Below are positions 44,123 through 52,145 of a DNA stretch of 52,666 bases, one piece after another; position 1 is the stretch's first letter; the number at the start of each line of letters is the position of its first letter. Under the pieces are notes generated by a model that saw nothing but the letters and a program-made list of their open reading frames with translations, made no database searches and was not told the DNA's origin. Position numbers and translations under genes: made by a program. Source of the DNA: an uncultured Pelagibacteraceae bacterium (GTDB lineage: Bacteria > Pseudomonadota > Alphaproteobacteria > Pelagibacterales > Pelagibacteraceae); the NCBI GenBank assembly GCA_902604175.1, contig CACKXR010000006.1, positions 1 through 52,666 on the forward strand, given 5' to 3'.

Positions 44123-46792
44123 CTAAATCATATTACGTAAAACATACTGGAGTATTCCACCATTTTTATAATACTCTAATTCATTTTTTGTATCTATTCT
44201 ACAAAGTGCTTTAATTTTTTTAATTTCACCTGAAGCATATTTAATTTCAACTTCCACATGATCAGAAGGATTTATTCCTTCCTCAAGATTTAAAACACTT
44301 ATTAACTCTGATCCTTCTAATTTTAAGGTCTTCCTATTCATTCCTTCTGTAAATTGAAGAGGCAATACTCCCATACCTATCAAATTAGATCTATGAATTC
44401 TTTCAAAACTTTCCGCAATTACTAATGTAATTCCAAGTAACTTAGTTCCTTTTGCAGCCCAATCTCTTGAGGATCCAGTGCCATACTCTTTCCCACCTAT
44501 TACAACTAGGTCTGTTCCTCTTCTTTTATATTCTACTACTGCATCATAAACTGGTACTATTTTATTTTCTGGATATAATTTTGTAAATCCACCTTCGGTT
44601 CCTGGAGCCATTTCGTTTCTAATTCTTATATTTGCAAAAGTACCTCTCATCATAACTTCATGATTTCCTCTTCTTGCACCATACGAATTATAATCTTGAG
44701 GTAAAATTTGATGCTCCATAAAATAATCTCCAGTAGGACTATCTTTTTGGATACTTCCAGCTGGTGAAATATGATCAGTAGTAATCATATCCCCTAGTAT
44801 CAACAAAGGTCTTGCCTCATTAATTGGTTTAAATCCTTCAGGCTCATCTGATAAATTATCAAAAAAAGGTGGTTTTTTTACGTAAGTTGAACCAGAGTCC
44901 CAGTTATAAATACTACTTTTTTCACTTTTTATATCTTGCCATTGCTTTGGGCCTTCAGCTACATTTGAATATCTTTTAATAAACATTTCCGCATTTAATG
45001 ATTGCTTTAAGGTATCCTCAATTACTTGATTTGATGGCCAAATGTCTTTTAAATAAATATCTTTTCCATTTTGATCTTTTCCAAAAGAGTCTTTGTATAA
45101 ATCAAATTCCATATGACCTGCAAGTGCATAGGCAACAACTAATGGAGGAGAGGCTAAATAATTTGCTTTTACATGAGGCGAGATCCTTCCTTCGAAATTT
45201 CGATTTCCAGATAATACAGACACTCCATAAAGCTTCTTGTTTTGAACTGCTTCGACTATATTTTCTGGCAATGGCCCTGTATTTCCGATGCATGTTGTAC
45301 AGCCGTAACCCACAAGGTTAAAACCTAGTTTATCTAAGTATTCATTTAGACCAGCTTTTTTAAGATAATCTGTAACAACTTGAGATCCAGGCGCCAAGGA
45401 GGTCTTGACCCATGGTTTAACCTCTAATCCAAATTCAACAGCTTTTTTAGCCAATAATCCAGCTCCTATCAAAACATTAGGATTTGAAGTATTGGTACAT
45501 GAGGTTATCGCAGCAATTAAAACTGAGCCATCTTTAATTTTGTATTCTTCACCTTTTACATCAGAAGTTTCAAATTGAGTTTTATTCGTTGCTTCTTGAA
45601 AAACTTTGAAAAAACTATCTTTAGCATCTGTTAATAAAACTTTGTCTTGTGGTCTTTTTGGTCCTGAGATAGTTGGCACTATGGTTGACATATCCAGACT
45701 CATGGTATCAGTAAATTCAATATCATCGCTTGCCCATAAACCTTGTTCTTTTGCATATTTTTCAACTATTGAAATTATTTCTTCATCTCTTCCAGAAAAT
45801 TGAAGATATTTTAGTGTTTCATTATCAATAGGAAAAAATCCACAAGTTGCTCCATACTCAGGAGCCATGTTTGCAATAGTAGCTCTATCTGCTAAGGTTA
45901 AATTTTTTAAACCTTCTCCATAAAATTCAACAAATTTTCCAACTACACCTTTATCTCTCAACATTTTTACTATTGTAAGAACTAAATCTGTAGCAGTAGT
46001 TCCCTCTGGCATTTTATTTTTTATTTCAAATCCAATAACTTCAGGAATAAGCATAGATATAGGTTGCCCAAGCATTCCAGCTTCGGCTTCAATACCTCCT
46101 ACTCCCCATCCCAAAACTGATAGTCCATTGACCATTGTTGTATGACTATCTGTACCAACTAAAGTATCAGGAAATAAATAATCCTCATCTTTAAATTTTT
46201 CACACCAAACAACTTTAGATAAATACTCTAGGTTAACTTGATGACATATTCCAGTTCCTGGAGGTACAATTCTAAAATTGTTGAACGCATCCTGTCCCCA
46301 TTTTAAAAATGAATATCTTTCTGCGTTTCTTTTAAATTCAATATTTACATTATTTTCAAAAGAGTCTGCTTTAGAAGATTGATCAACTTGAACAGAGTGA
46401 TCGATAACTAAGTCAACTGTTGAAAGTGGATTTATTGAGTTAGGATCAATATTCTTTTTTTTCACAGCCTCTCTCATGGCTGCTAAATCTGCGACTGCCG
46501 GTATACCAGTATAATCCTGTAATAATACTCTTGCAGGTCTATAAGCAATTTCAGTTGTTGATTTTTTACTTTTTAGCCAATCTCTTAGTGCATCAATTTG
46601 GTTTTTAGTAACTGATAAATCATCCTCATATCTCAATAAATTTTCTAAAAGAACCTTTAGTGATTTAGGTAATTTAGAGATACCTTTTAATCCATTGCTT
46701 TCAGCTTTACTTAAAGAATAATATTTGTAGTTTTTTGAATTTATTTTTATTTCAGATAAAGAGTTGTATGAGTTTTTCGTCCCTGGTTTCAT
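44123..46792 (-). CDS. acnA: aconitate hydratase AcnA
   Basis: TCA-cycle enzyme interconverting citrate and isocitrate through a 4Fe-4S cluster. The first cluster Cys is in AITSCTNTSNPNVLIGAGLL near 425, the pair in GCTTCIGNTGPL near 490-500, and the substrate blocks GTDSHTTMVNGLSVLGWGVG near 203 and GSSRDWAAKGTKLLG near 773 are intact. At 889 residues it is the AcnA/IRP type, not AcnB. It lies in the middle of the minus-strand run, with the lysE-type gene 3 bases upstream. Confidence 0.98.
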   Translation of the reverse strand: MKPGTKNSYNSLSEIKINSKNYKYYSLSKAESNGLKGISKLPKSLKVLLENLLRYEDDLSVTKNQIDALRDWLKSKKSTTEIAYRPARVLLQDYTGIPAVADLAAMREAVKKKNIDPNSINPLSTVDLVIDHSVQVDQSSKADSFENNVNIEFKRNAERYSFLKWGQDAFNNFRIVPPGTGICHQVNLEYLSKVVWCEKFKDEDYLFPDTLVGTDSHTTMVNGLSVLGWGVGGIEAEAGMLGQPISMLIPEVIGFEIKNKMPEGTTATDLVLTIVKMLRDKGVVGKFVEFYGEGLKNLTLADRATIANMAPEYGATCGFFPIDNETLKYLQFSGRDEEIISIVEKYAKEQGLWASDDIEFTDTMSLDMSTIVPTISGPKRPQDKVLLTDAKDSFFKVFQEATNKTQFETSDVKGEEYKIKDGSVLIAAITSCTNTSNPNVLIGAGLLAKKAVEFGLEVKPWVKTSLAPGSQVVTDYLKKAGLNEYLDKLGFNLVGYGCTTCIGNTGPLPENIVEAVQNKKLYGVSVLSGNRNFEGRISPHVKANYLASPPLVVAYALAGHMEFDLYKDSFGKDQNGKDIYLKDIWPSNQVIEDTLKQSLNAEMFIKRYSNVAEGPKQWQDIKSEKSSIYNWDSGSTYVKKPPFFDNLSDEPEGFKPINEARPLLILGDMITTDHISPAGSIQKDSPTGDYFMEHQILPQDYNSYGARRGNHEVMMRGTFANIRIRNEMAPGTEGGFTKLYPENKIVPVYDAVVEYKRRGTDLVVIGGKEYGTGSSRDWAAKGTKLLGITLVIAESFERIHRSNLIGMGVLPLQFTEGMNRKTLKLEGSELISVLNLEEGINPSDHVEVEIKYASGEIKKIKALCRIDTKNELEYYKNGGILQYVLRNMI

Positions 46793-46795
46793 AAT

Positions 46796-47386
46796 TTAAT
46801 AATAAAATGTTGCTATACAAAATAATAGAAGCGTTGACATAGCATAATTAAACCATTTAATAAATTTCTCATTTGTCGCAAATTTCCTCATAAATCTACC
46901 CAACAGTGTCCAAAAAAATATACTTATGATTGCAAACATAAAAGCTACACTCAGCATCCATAATGAATAATTTAAAAAGTTTTTACCTGATTCTGTATAA
47001 GTTGATACTGCTATAACTGCAACTATTACACCCTTGGGATTTAAAAACTGAAAGAGAAAAGTCTCAATAAAATATACAGGTTTCAATTCTTTATTATCAG
47101 TTGATAATTTAGAAAATGAAATTTTATATGCTAGATAAATAAGAAAAATTGTGCCAGTTCCAATTAAAACTTTTTGAATTATTGGATAAATTTTAAAAAT
47201 ATTTATCAAACCAAAATTGACTAATGCAAGCATAGTAGTAAAACCAAAAATTACGCCAAGCATCAAAGGTATTGATTTTTTTATGCCATGATTAAATCCA
47301 GAATGAGATGCGACAACATTATTTGGGCCAGGTGAACAACTAGTTACAAACATAAATAATGAAAGAGATAAAATTTCAGGATGCAT
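46796..47386 (-). CDS. LysE/RhtB family amino-acid exporter, 196 aa
   Basis: Six-helix inner-membrane exporter. The family signature SCSPGPNNVVASHSGFNHGI is near 16-35, and FLFQFLNPKGVIVAVIAVST near 111 contains the conserved Asn-Pro-Lys. Members export amino acids or their analogues; the substrate is unknown. It starts 3 bases after csaA and ends 3 bases before acnA, so it is in the same run. Confidence 0.9.
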   Translation of the reverse strand: MHPEILSLSLFMFVTSCSPGPNNVVASHSGFNHGIKKSIPLMLGVIFGFTTMLALVNFGLINIFKIYPIIQKVLIGTGTIFLIYLAYKISFSKLSTDNKELKPVYFIETFLFQFLNPKGVIVAVIAVSTYTESGKNFLNYSLWMLSVAFMFAIISIFFWTLLGRFMRKFATNEKFIKWFNYAMSTLLLFCIATFYY

Positions 47387-47389
47387 ATT

Positions 47390-47731
47390 TTATGCTATAG
47401 GGAGCCCATTCTCAGATTTTTGAGATGGGTGTACTAATATCACTTTTCCCTCTTTATCAATTGATCCAAGAATAAGTACTTGTGATACCACTCCTGCGAT
47501 ATTTTTTTCTGCAAAATTACAAACTCCTATGACTTGTTTTCCTTTTAAATTTTCTTCATTATAATAATGAGTAATTTGAGCAGATGACTGTTTTATGCCA
47601 ATCTCATCCCCAAAATCAACTTGGATCACTAGAGATGGTTTTCTAGCTTTCTCATTTTTTTTGACAGATAAAACTGTACCAACTCGAATATCAACTTTAT
47701 CAAAAATGTCGTAGGTTATTTGTTCTTTCAT
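47390..47731 (-). CDS. csaA: tRNA-binding domain protein, CsaA-like
   Basis: A single tRNA-binding OB-fold domain of 113 residues like CsaA, an export-related chaperone, and the C-terminal domain of some aminoacyl-tRNA synthetases. Visible are DKVDIRVGTVLSVKKNEKAR near 10-29, IGIKQSSAQITHYYNEENLK near 46-65, and KQVIGVCNFAEKNIAGVVSQ near 66-85. The length is canonical. It is the first gene of the long minus-strand run and is divergent from argE with only 27 bases between start codons. Confidence 0.9.
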   Translation of the reverse strand: MKEQITYDIFDKVDIRVGTVLSVKKNEKARKPSLVIQVDFGDEIGIKQSSAQITHYYNEENLKGKQVIGVCNFAEKNIAGVVSQVLILGSIDKEGKVILVHPSQKSENGLPIA

Positions 47732-47758
47732 ATAATTAATATATAATGAAACTTAAAT
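47732..47758. promoter_or_regulatory. 27-bp divergent intergenic region between csaA and argE
   Basis: A TATAAT at 47742-47747 lies 11 bases before the argE ATG, and on the other strand TATATT lies 6 bases before the csaA ATG. If both are -10 boxes, transcripts would have leaders of zero to a few bases and the -35 regions would sit inside the opposing genes. No room remains for a normal ribosome site. Promoter calls are from pattern only. Confidence 0.45.
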
Positions 47759-48949
47759 ATGAGTACAGAAAATAATTTAGATGTTTTATTTGATAACTCT
47801 GTTAAAATTTTATCTGACTTAATAGCCTTTAAAACAATTTCAGGAGAGGATAATAATTCACTTATAGATTATTGTGATAATATATTAAAAAAACTTGGAG
47901 CTATATCTTTTAGAACTTTTGATGATCATAAAAAAAGAGTCAATTTATTTGCAACTATTAAATCTAAAACAAATAGTAACAAAAAACCTATAATTTTATC
48001 AGGACACACAGATGTTGTGCCTGTGTCTAAAGGTTGGTCTACAGATCCTTTCAAGGCTACTATTAAAGGGGATAAACTTTATGGAAGAGGATCATGTGAT
48101 ATGAAAGGGTTTATTGCATGCACATTAGCTTTTGCACCAATTTATTCGAAATCTAACCTTGATAGAGATATTCATTTTTCTTTCACTTTTGATGAAGAAA
48201 CTGCATGCCAAGGAGCGCCCATTCTCATAAAAGAATTAAAAAAAAGAGAAATTAAAGATGGAATTTGTATTGTTGGCGAGCCAACAAACATGAAAATTAT
48301 TGATGCTCACAAAGGATGCTATGAATACACAACTTATTTTAAAGGTTTGGCAGGTCATAGCTCAACACCACATAAGGGTGTGAGCGCTGTTGAATACGCT
48401 TCAAGATATGTAAATAAATTGATTGAATTAAGGAATGACCTTAAAGATAGAGCTCCAAAAAACTCTATATTTGATCCTCCTCATTCAACTCTGTCCATAG
48501 GTGGTATTTTTGGTGGAATTGCTCACAACGTCATCGCAGATAAATGCCATGTCAATTGGGAAACAAGACCGGTGGTTAAAGAGGATGCAATATTTTTGAA
48601 TAAAGAACTAGATAAATACACAAATGAAATTTTATTGCCAGAAATGAAAAAGGTTTTTTCTAGCTCCTCTATTGAAAAAAAAGTTATTGGAGAAATAATT
48701 GGATTTGATCGTAAGGATAAATCTGATGCTTGTGAATTAATTTCAAGTTTAACAGGAGATAACTCTAGACAAGTTGTATCTTTTGGAACTGAAGCAGGTT
48801 TGTTTCAAGAAATAGGAATTAGTACAGTTGTTTGTGGACCAGGTTCTATTGAACAAGCACACAAAATTGATGAATTTATACTATTGGAAGAATTAAAAAA
48901 GTGTTTGAAATTACTTGATGGAATTAAAGAAAAATCTTCTTTAAATTAA
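47759..48949 (+). CDS. argE: acetylornithine deacetylase-like M20 metallohydrolase
   Basis: M20-family deacetylase that removes acetyl from N-acetylornithine to give ornithine in arginine synthesis. Metal and catalytic blocks are all visible: ILSGHTDVVPVSKGWSTDPF near 80, YGRGSCDMKGFIACTLAF near 109, TFDEETACQGAPIL near 140, VGEPTNMKIIDAHKGC near 174, and CGPGSIEQAHKIDEFI near 358. The length of 396 is normal for ArgE. DapE and other M20 enzymes are close relatives; the GPGSIEQAHKIDE ending favours ArgE. Its last four bases overlap the end of the convergent aldehyde dehydrogenase gene. Confidence 0.85.
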   Translation: MSTENNLDVLFDNSVKILSDLIAFKTISGEDNNSLIDYCDNILKKLGAISFRTFDDHKKRVNLFATIKSKTNSNKKPIILSGHTDVVPVSKGWSTDPFKATIKGDKLYGRGSCDMKGFIACTLAFAPIYSKSNLDRDIHFSFTFDEETACQGAPILIKELKKREIKDGICIVGEPTNMKIIDAHKGCYEYTTYFKGLAGHSSTPHKGVSAVEYASRYVNKLIELRNDLKDRAPKNSIFDPPHSTLSIGGIFGGIAHNVIADKCHVNWETRPVVKEDAIFLNKELDKYTNEILLPEMKKVFSSSSIEKKVIGEIIGFDRKDKSDACELISSLTGDNSRQVVSFGTEAGLFQEIGISTVVCGPGSIEQAHKIDEFILLEELKKCLKLLDGIKEKSSLN

Positions 48950-50379
48950 CTCCAACCACCCACTGATTTTACCTCTAAAAACTCTAGCAAACCCTCTTTA
49001 CCAGCTTCTCTTCCAATACCAGAATGCTTAAAACCACCAAAGGGAGCGTCTACTGCAATACCCGCACCATTTACATCTACCATTCCAGATCTTAATTTTC
49101 TGGCAAGTCTTCTTATTTTTTCAGAGTCTTTAGTTTGAATATAATTCGTTAAACCATAATCAGTATCATTGGCAATTTCTATTGCTTCTTCTTCAGTTTC
49201 AAATGGTATTACTGATAAAACTGGCCCAAATATTTCTGTTCGTGCTATTTCCATTTGATTATTGACATCTGCAAATACAGTAGGCTTAACATAATAACCC
49301 TCGTTCATACCATCTGGTTTTCCTGGCCCACCAGCAACTAATTTTGCACCTTCATCTATTCCTTTTTGGATTAACGTTTGAATTTTATTAAATTGTGTTT
49401 CAGAAATTACAGGTCCAATATGTTCACCCTCTTTTTTTGGATCATCCACTTTAAATTCATTTGTATATTTTTTTAGTCTTTCTATTGCTTCATCATACAT
49501 AGATTTTTCAACCAACATCCTTGTTGGAGCATTGCAAGATTGACCTGAGTTTCTAAAACATCTTAAAGCACCTCTTTCAATGGCCTTTGGATCTGCATCT
49601 TTAAATATAATATTTGCTCCCTTGCCACCTAATTCTAAACTAACTCTTTTAAAATCTTTTGCTGCATTTTGGGATATTAATGCACCTGCTCTAGTTGATC
49701 CTGTAAATGAGATCATATTTATATCTGGATGACTAGTTAAGGCATCACCAGTTGTTGTACCATCTCCATTTACTAAGTTAAACACTCCTTTTGGAAATTT
49801 TGCTTCATCAATTAGTTCTGCAAGTATCATGGCTGAAAGTGGCGCTAATTCTGATGGTTTTAAAATCATAGTACAGCCAGATGCTAAAGCTGGAATTACT
49901 TTTAATGTGACCTGATTCATAGGCCAGTTCCAAGGAGTAATTAAAGCACAAACTCCTTTTGGCTCATATATTAATCTTTGATTTTTCGCATGCTCCCCTA
50001 ATGGCTTTTCAAATTCAAACTCTTTTAGATATCTTATAAAAGATTTTGTATGACTTGCGCCAGTTCCTGTTTGAAGTTTTGATGCAAAATCCTTAGGCGC
50101 TCCCATTTCTTGAATAATGGCATCTGTTATATCGTTCCATCTTTTCTTATATAGAGTGTAGAATGTTTCCAATAAAGCAATTCTGTACTCTCTTGTTGAA
50201 TATCCCCAAGTTTTAAATGCTTCTTTAGCAGATAGCACTGCTTCATTAACATCATCTTTACTTCCAAGTGAAATTACTGCACAAGCTTTTTCAGACGCTG
50301 GATTAATTACTTCAATATCGCTTGGTTTTTTTGGAGCAACCCATGAACCATTTATGTAAAAATTTCTTTTTTCTAACAT
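48946..50379 (-). CDS. aldehyde dehydrogenase (NAD(P)+), 477 aa
   Basis: Standard ALDH fold. The oxyanion Asn is in LITPWNWPMNQVTLKVIPAL near 138, the base Glu in VSLELGGKGANIIF near 245-258, and the catalytic Cys in NSGQSCNAPTRMLV near 275-288. The C-terminus FGGFKHSGIGREAGKEGLLE is canonical. Substrate is not predictable. The ureohydrolase gene lies 20 bases upstream in the same direction, so an omega-guanidino or amino aldehyde such as 4-guanidinobutyraldehyde is a fair hypothesis. Confidence 0.92.
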   Translation of the reverse strand: MLEKRNFYINGSWVAPKKPSDIEVINPASEKACAVISLGSKDDVNEAVLSAKEAFKTWGYSTREYRIALLETFYTLYKKRWNDITDAIIQEMGAPKDFASKLQTGTGASHTKSFIRYLKEFEFEKPLGEHAKNQRLIYEPKGVCALITPWNWPMNQVTLKVIPALASGCTMILKPSELAPLSAMILAELIDEAKFPKGVFNLVNGDGTTTGDALTSHPDINMISFTGSTRAGALISQNAAKDFKRVSLELGGKGANIIFKDADPKAIERGALRCFRNSGQSCNAPTRMLVEKSMYDEAIERLKKYTNEFKVDDPKKEGEHIGPVISETQFNKIQTLIQKGIDEGAKLVAGGPGKPDGMNEGYYVKPTVFADVNNQMEIARTEIFGPVLSVIPFETEEEAIEIANDTDYGLTNYIQTKDSEKIRRLARKLRSGMVDVNGAGIAVDAPFGGFKHSGIGREAGKEGLLEFLEVKSVGGWS

Positions 50380-50399
50380 TTGAGAAAACTATCCTCTCT

Positions 50400-51359
50400 T
50401 TATGTTTTTGCAAACAAATTAGTTAATTCATACACTATTGTTGCTGCGGCTAGAGAAGTAACTTCTGCATGGTCATAGGCTGGAGAAACCTCTACCACAT
50501 CAGCTGACACAAGATTCAAACCTGATAAGCCTCTTAAAACATTTACCATCTCTCTAGTTGTCATTCCTGCGATTTCAGGTGTACCTGTTCCAGGAGCAAA
50601 AGCAGGATCTAGCACATCAATATCAATTGAAAGGTATAATGGATTATCTCCAACTCTTTTTCTAATTCTTTCAGCTATTTTATCTGTTCCATCAGTTTGA
50701 AATTCATCACAATGAATTATTTTAAAGCCAAAACTTTCATCATTTTTTATATCATCTCTGCTATAAAGTGGCCCTCGAATACCTACATGCATTGAGGCAT
50801 CATCTAAAAATAATCCTTCTTCTCTAGCTCTTCTAAATGGAGTTCCATGTGTATAAGGTGCACCAAAGTAAGTATCCCATGTGTCTAGATGAGCATCAAA
50901 ATGTACTAAAGAGACTGGACCATTATTTTTTTTATTTATTGCTCTTAACAATGGTACAGCAATTGTGTGATCTCCACCTAGACTAATTATACCACCTACT
51001 TTATTTAATAAATCTGTTGCTCCTACTTCAATTTGTTTGATGGCTTCATCGATGCTAAATGGATTACATGCTATATCACCTGCGTCAGCCACTTGTTGAA
51101 TTTTAAAGGGCTCAACATCATAACTTGGATGATAATTTGTTCTTAAATGTCTAGAGGCTTGGCGAATACTTTGTGGTCCAAATCTTGCTCCAGGTCTATA
51201 GCTAGTTCCTGCATCAAAGGGTACACCTACTATTGCTACATCGCAGCTTTCAACGTCTCTTAACTCAGGCAATCTAGCAAATGTAGACGGGCCTGCATAT
51301 CTTGGAACTTTTGTGCCACTTACTGGCTGAATTGGATTTTTATTTTTTTCTTTTTTCAT
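50400..51359 (-). CDS. speB: agmatinase/guanidinobutyrase family ureohydrolase
   Basis: Manganese ureohydrolase releasing urea from a guanidino compound. All three metal motifs are intact: GGDHTIAVPLL near 123, HFDAHLDTWDTYFG near 147, and SIDIDVLDPAFAPGTGTPE near 224. The length of 319 suits agmatinase or guanidinobutyrase. Substrate choice is not readable. Together with the downstream aldehyde dehydrogenase it could form a 4-guanidinobutyrate or polyamine route that yields urea plus a carbon/nitrogen source. It starts 54 bases from the divergent HExxH gene. Confidence 0.9.
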   Translation of the reverse strand: MKKEKNKNPIQPVSGTKVPRYAGPSTFARLPELRDVESCDVAIVGVPFDAGTSYRPGARFGPQSIRQASRHLRTNYHPSYDVEPFKIQQVADAGDIACNPFSIDEAIKQIEVGATDLLNKVGGIISLGGDHTIAVPLLRAINKKNNGPVSLVHFDAHLDTWDTYFGAPYTHGTPFRRAREEGLFLDDASMHVGIRGPLYSRDDIKNDESFGFKIIHCDEFQTDGTDKIAERIRKRVGDNPLYLSIDIDVLDPAFAPGTGTPEIAGMTTREMVNVLRGLSGLNLVSADVVEVSPAYDHAEVTSLAAATIVYELTNLFAKT

Positions 51360-51401
51360 TTTATTTTAAAACTAAGTTAATATTATCTAGCTTTATTCGT
51401 C

Positions 51402-51407
51402 TATAAT
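51402..51407 (+). promoter_or_regulatory. candidate -10 box giving a leaderless transcript
   Basis: A perfect TATAAT ends only 6 bases before the ATG at 51414 of the secreted HExxH gene, so transcription from it would begin at or next to the start codon. No Shine-Dalgarno sequence is present. The -35 region is poor. This is a pattern-based guess. Confidence 0.4.
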
Positions 51408-51413
51408 AATCTA

Positions 51414-52145
51414 ATGAAATATATAATTTCTATAATACTAATATTTAATATTTCAGTTGTAAATGCGAATGAAATTTTTAATCTGTTAAAAATCCCTAAT
51501 TTAGAAATCTATAATACAAACAGTTTAAATGGATTAAAATATTTATATGCTAAGAATAACTTTAAAATAGGATTAAAAAAAAATATTTATTGTAATAAAT
51601 CAAAAAAAAAAGAATTAGATGAAAAATATCCAATTGTTGAAAAAAATTTAAACAAATATAAAGCAGATTTTTTAATTAAGAATAATCTCAAATTCATTAT
51701 TTTATGTGAAAATCTGACTGTTTCTTCAATTAGCACTGGGGGAATACCAAACATTCTTAAAAGGTCATTAATCTTAGATATTAACTTCAATCAAAAATAC
51801 TTTGAAAGAATGATCCACCATGAGTTCTTTCATATGATACAAGCAAAGCACAAAATGATATTTGATGAAGATTTATGGTCAAAATTTAATAGAACATCTT
51901 TTAAATATGCAGAATGTTCAACTTGTTCAGATCGTACTGATCTTAGTATCTATAAAAATACAGATGGATTTTTAACAGAATATTCAAAATCTATTCCTTC
52001 AGAGGATATGGCTGAAATTTTTTCCTTTCTTATGACCAATAAAGAATTAGTAGAGAAAAAAATTGAGAATGATTTAATTTTAAAAAATAAAGTCAAATAT
52101 TTAGAAAAAAATTTAAAATTGATTGATAATAACTTCATATTTTAA
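51414..52145 (+). CDS. secreted zincin-like HExxH protein of unknown family, 243 aa
   Basis: A Sec signal peptide (MKYIISIILIFNISVVNANE, cleavage near 18) leads a protein with HHEFFHMIQ at 135-143, giving the HExxH zinc motif, and SEDMAEIFSFL near 196-206, where a Glu about 60 residues downstream could be the third ligand, the gluzincin pattern. A Cys pair CSTCSD lies at 168-173. I do not recognise the family. It is probably a periplasmic or surface zinc peptidase. Its stop overlaps the start of the cyclophilin gene (TAATG), so the two are translationally coupled. Confidence 0.75.
   Translation: MKYIISIILIFNISVVNANEIFNLLKIPNLEIYNTNSLNGLKYLYAKNNFKIGLKKNIYCNKSKKKELDEKYPIVEKNLNKYKADFLIKNNLKFIILCENLTVSSISTGGIPNILKRSLILDINFNQKYFERMIHHEFFHMIQAKHKMIFDEDLWSKFNRTSFKYAECSTCSDRTDLSIYKNTDGFLTEYSKSIPSEDMAEIFSFLMTNKELVEKKIENDLILKNKVKYLEKNLKLIDNNFIF

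Noticed and set aside
44998-45321. 107-residue plus-strand frame inside acnA
   Set aside because: Antisense to conserved aconitase sequence; no independent support.
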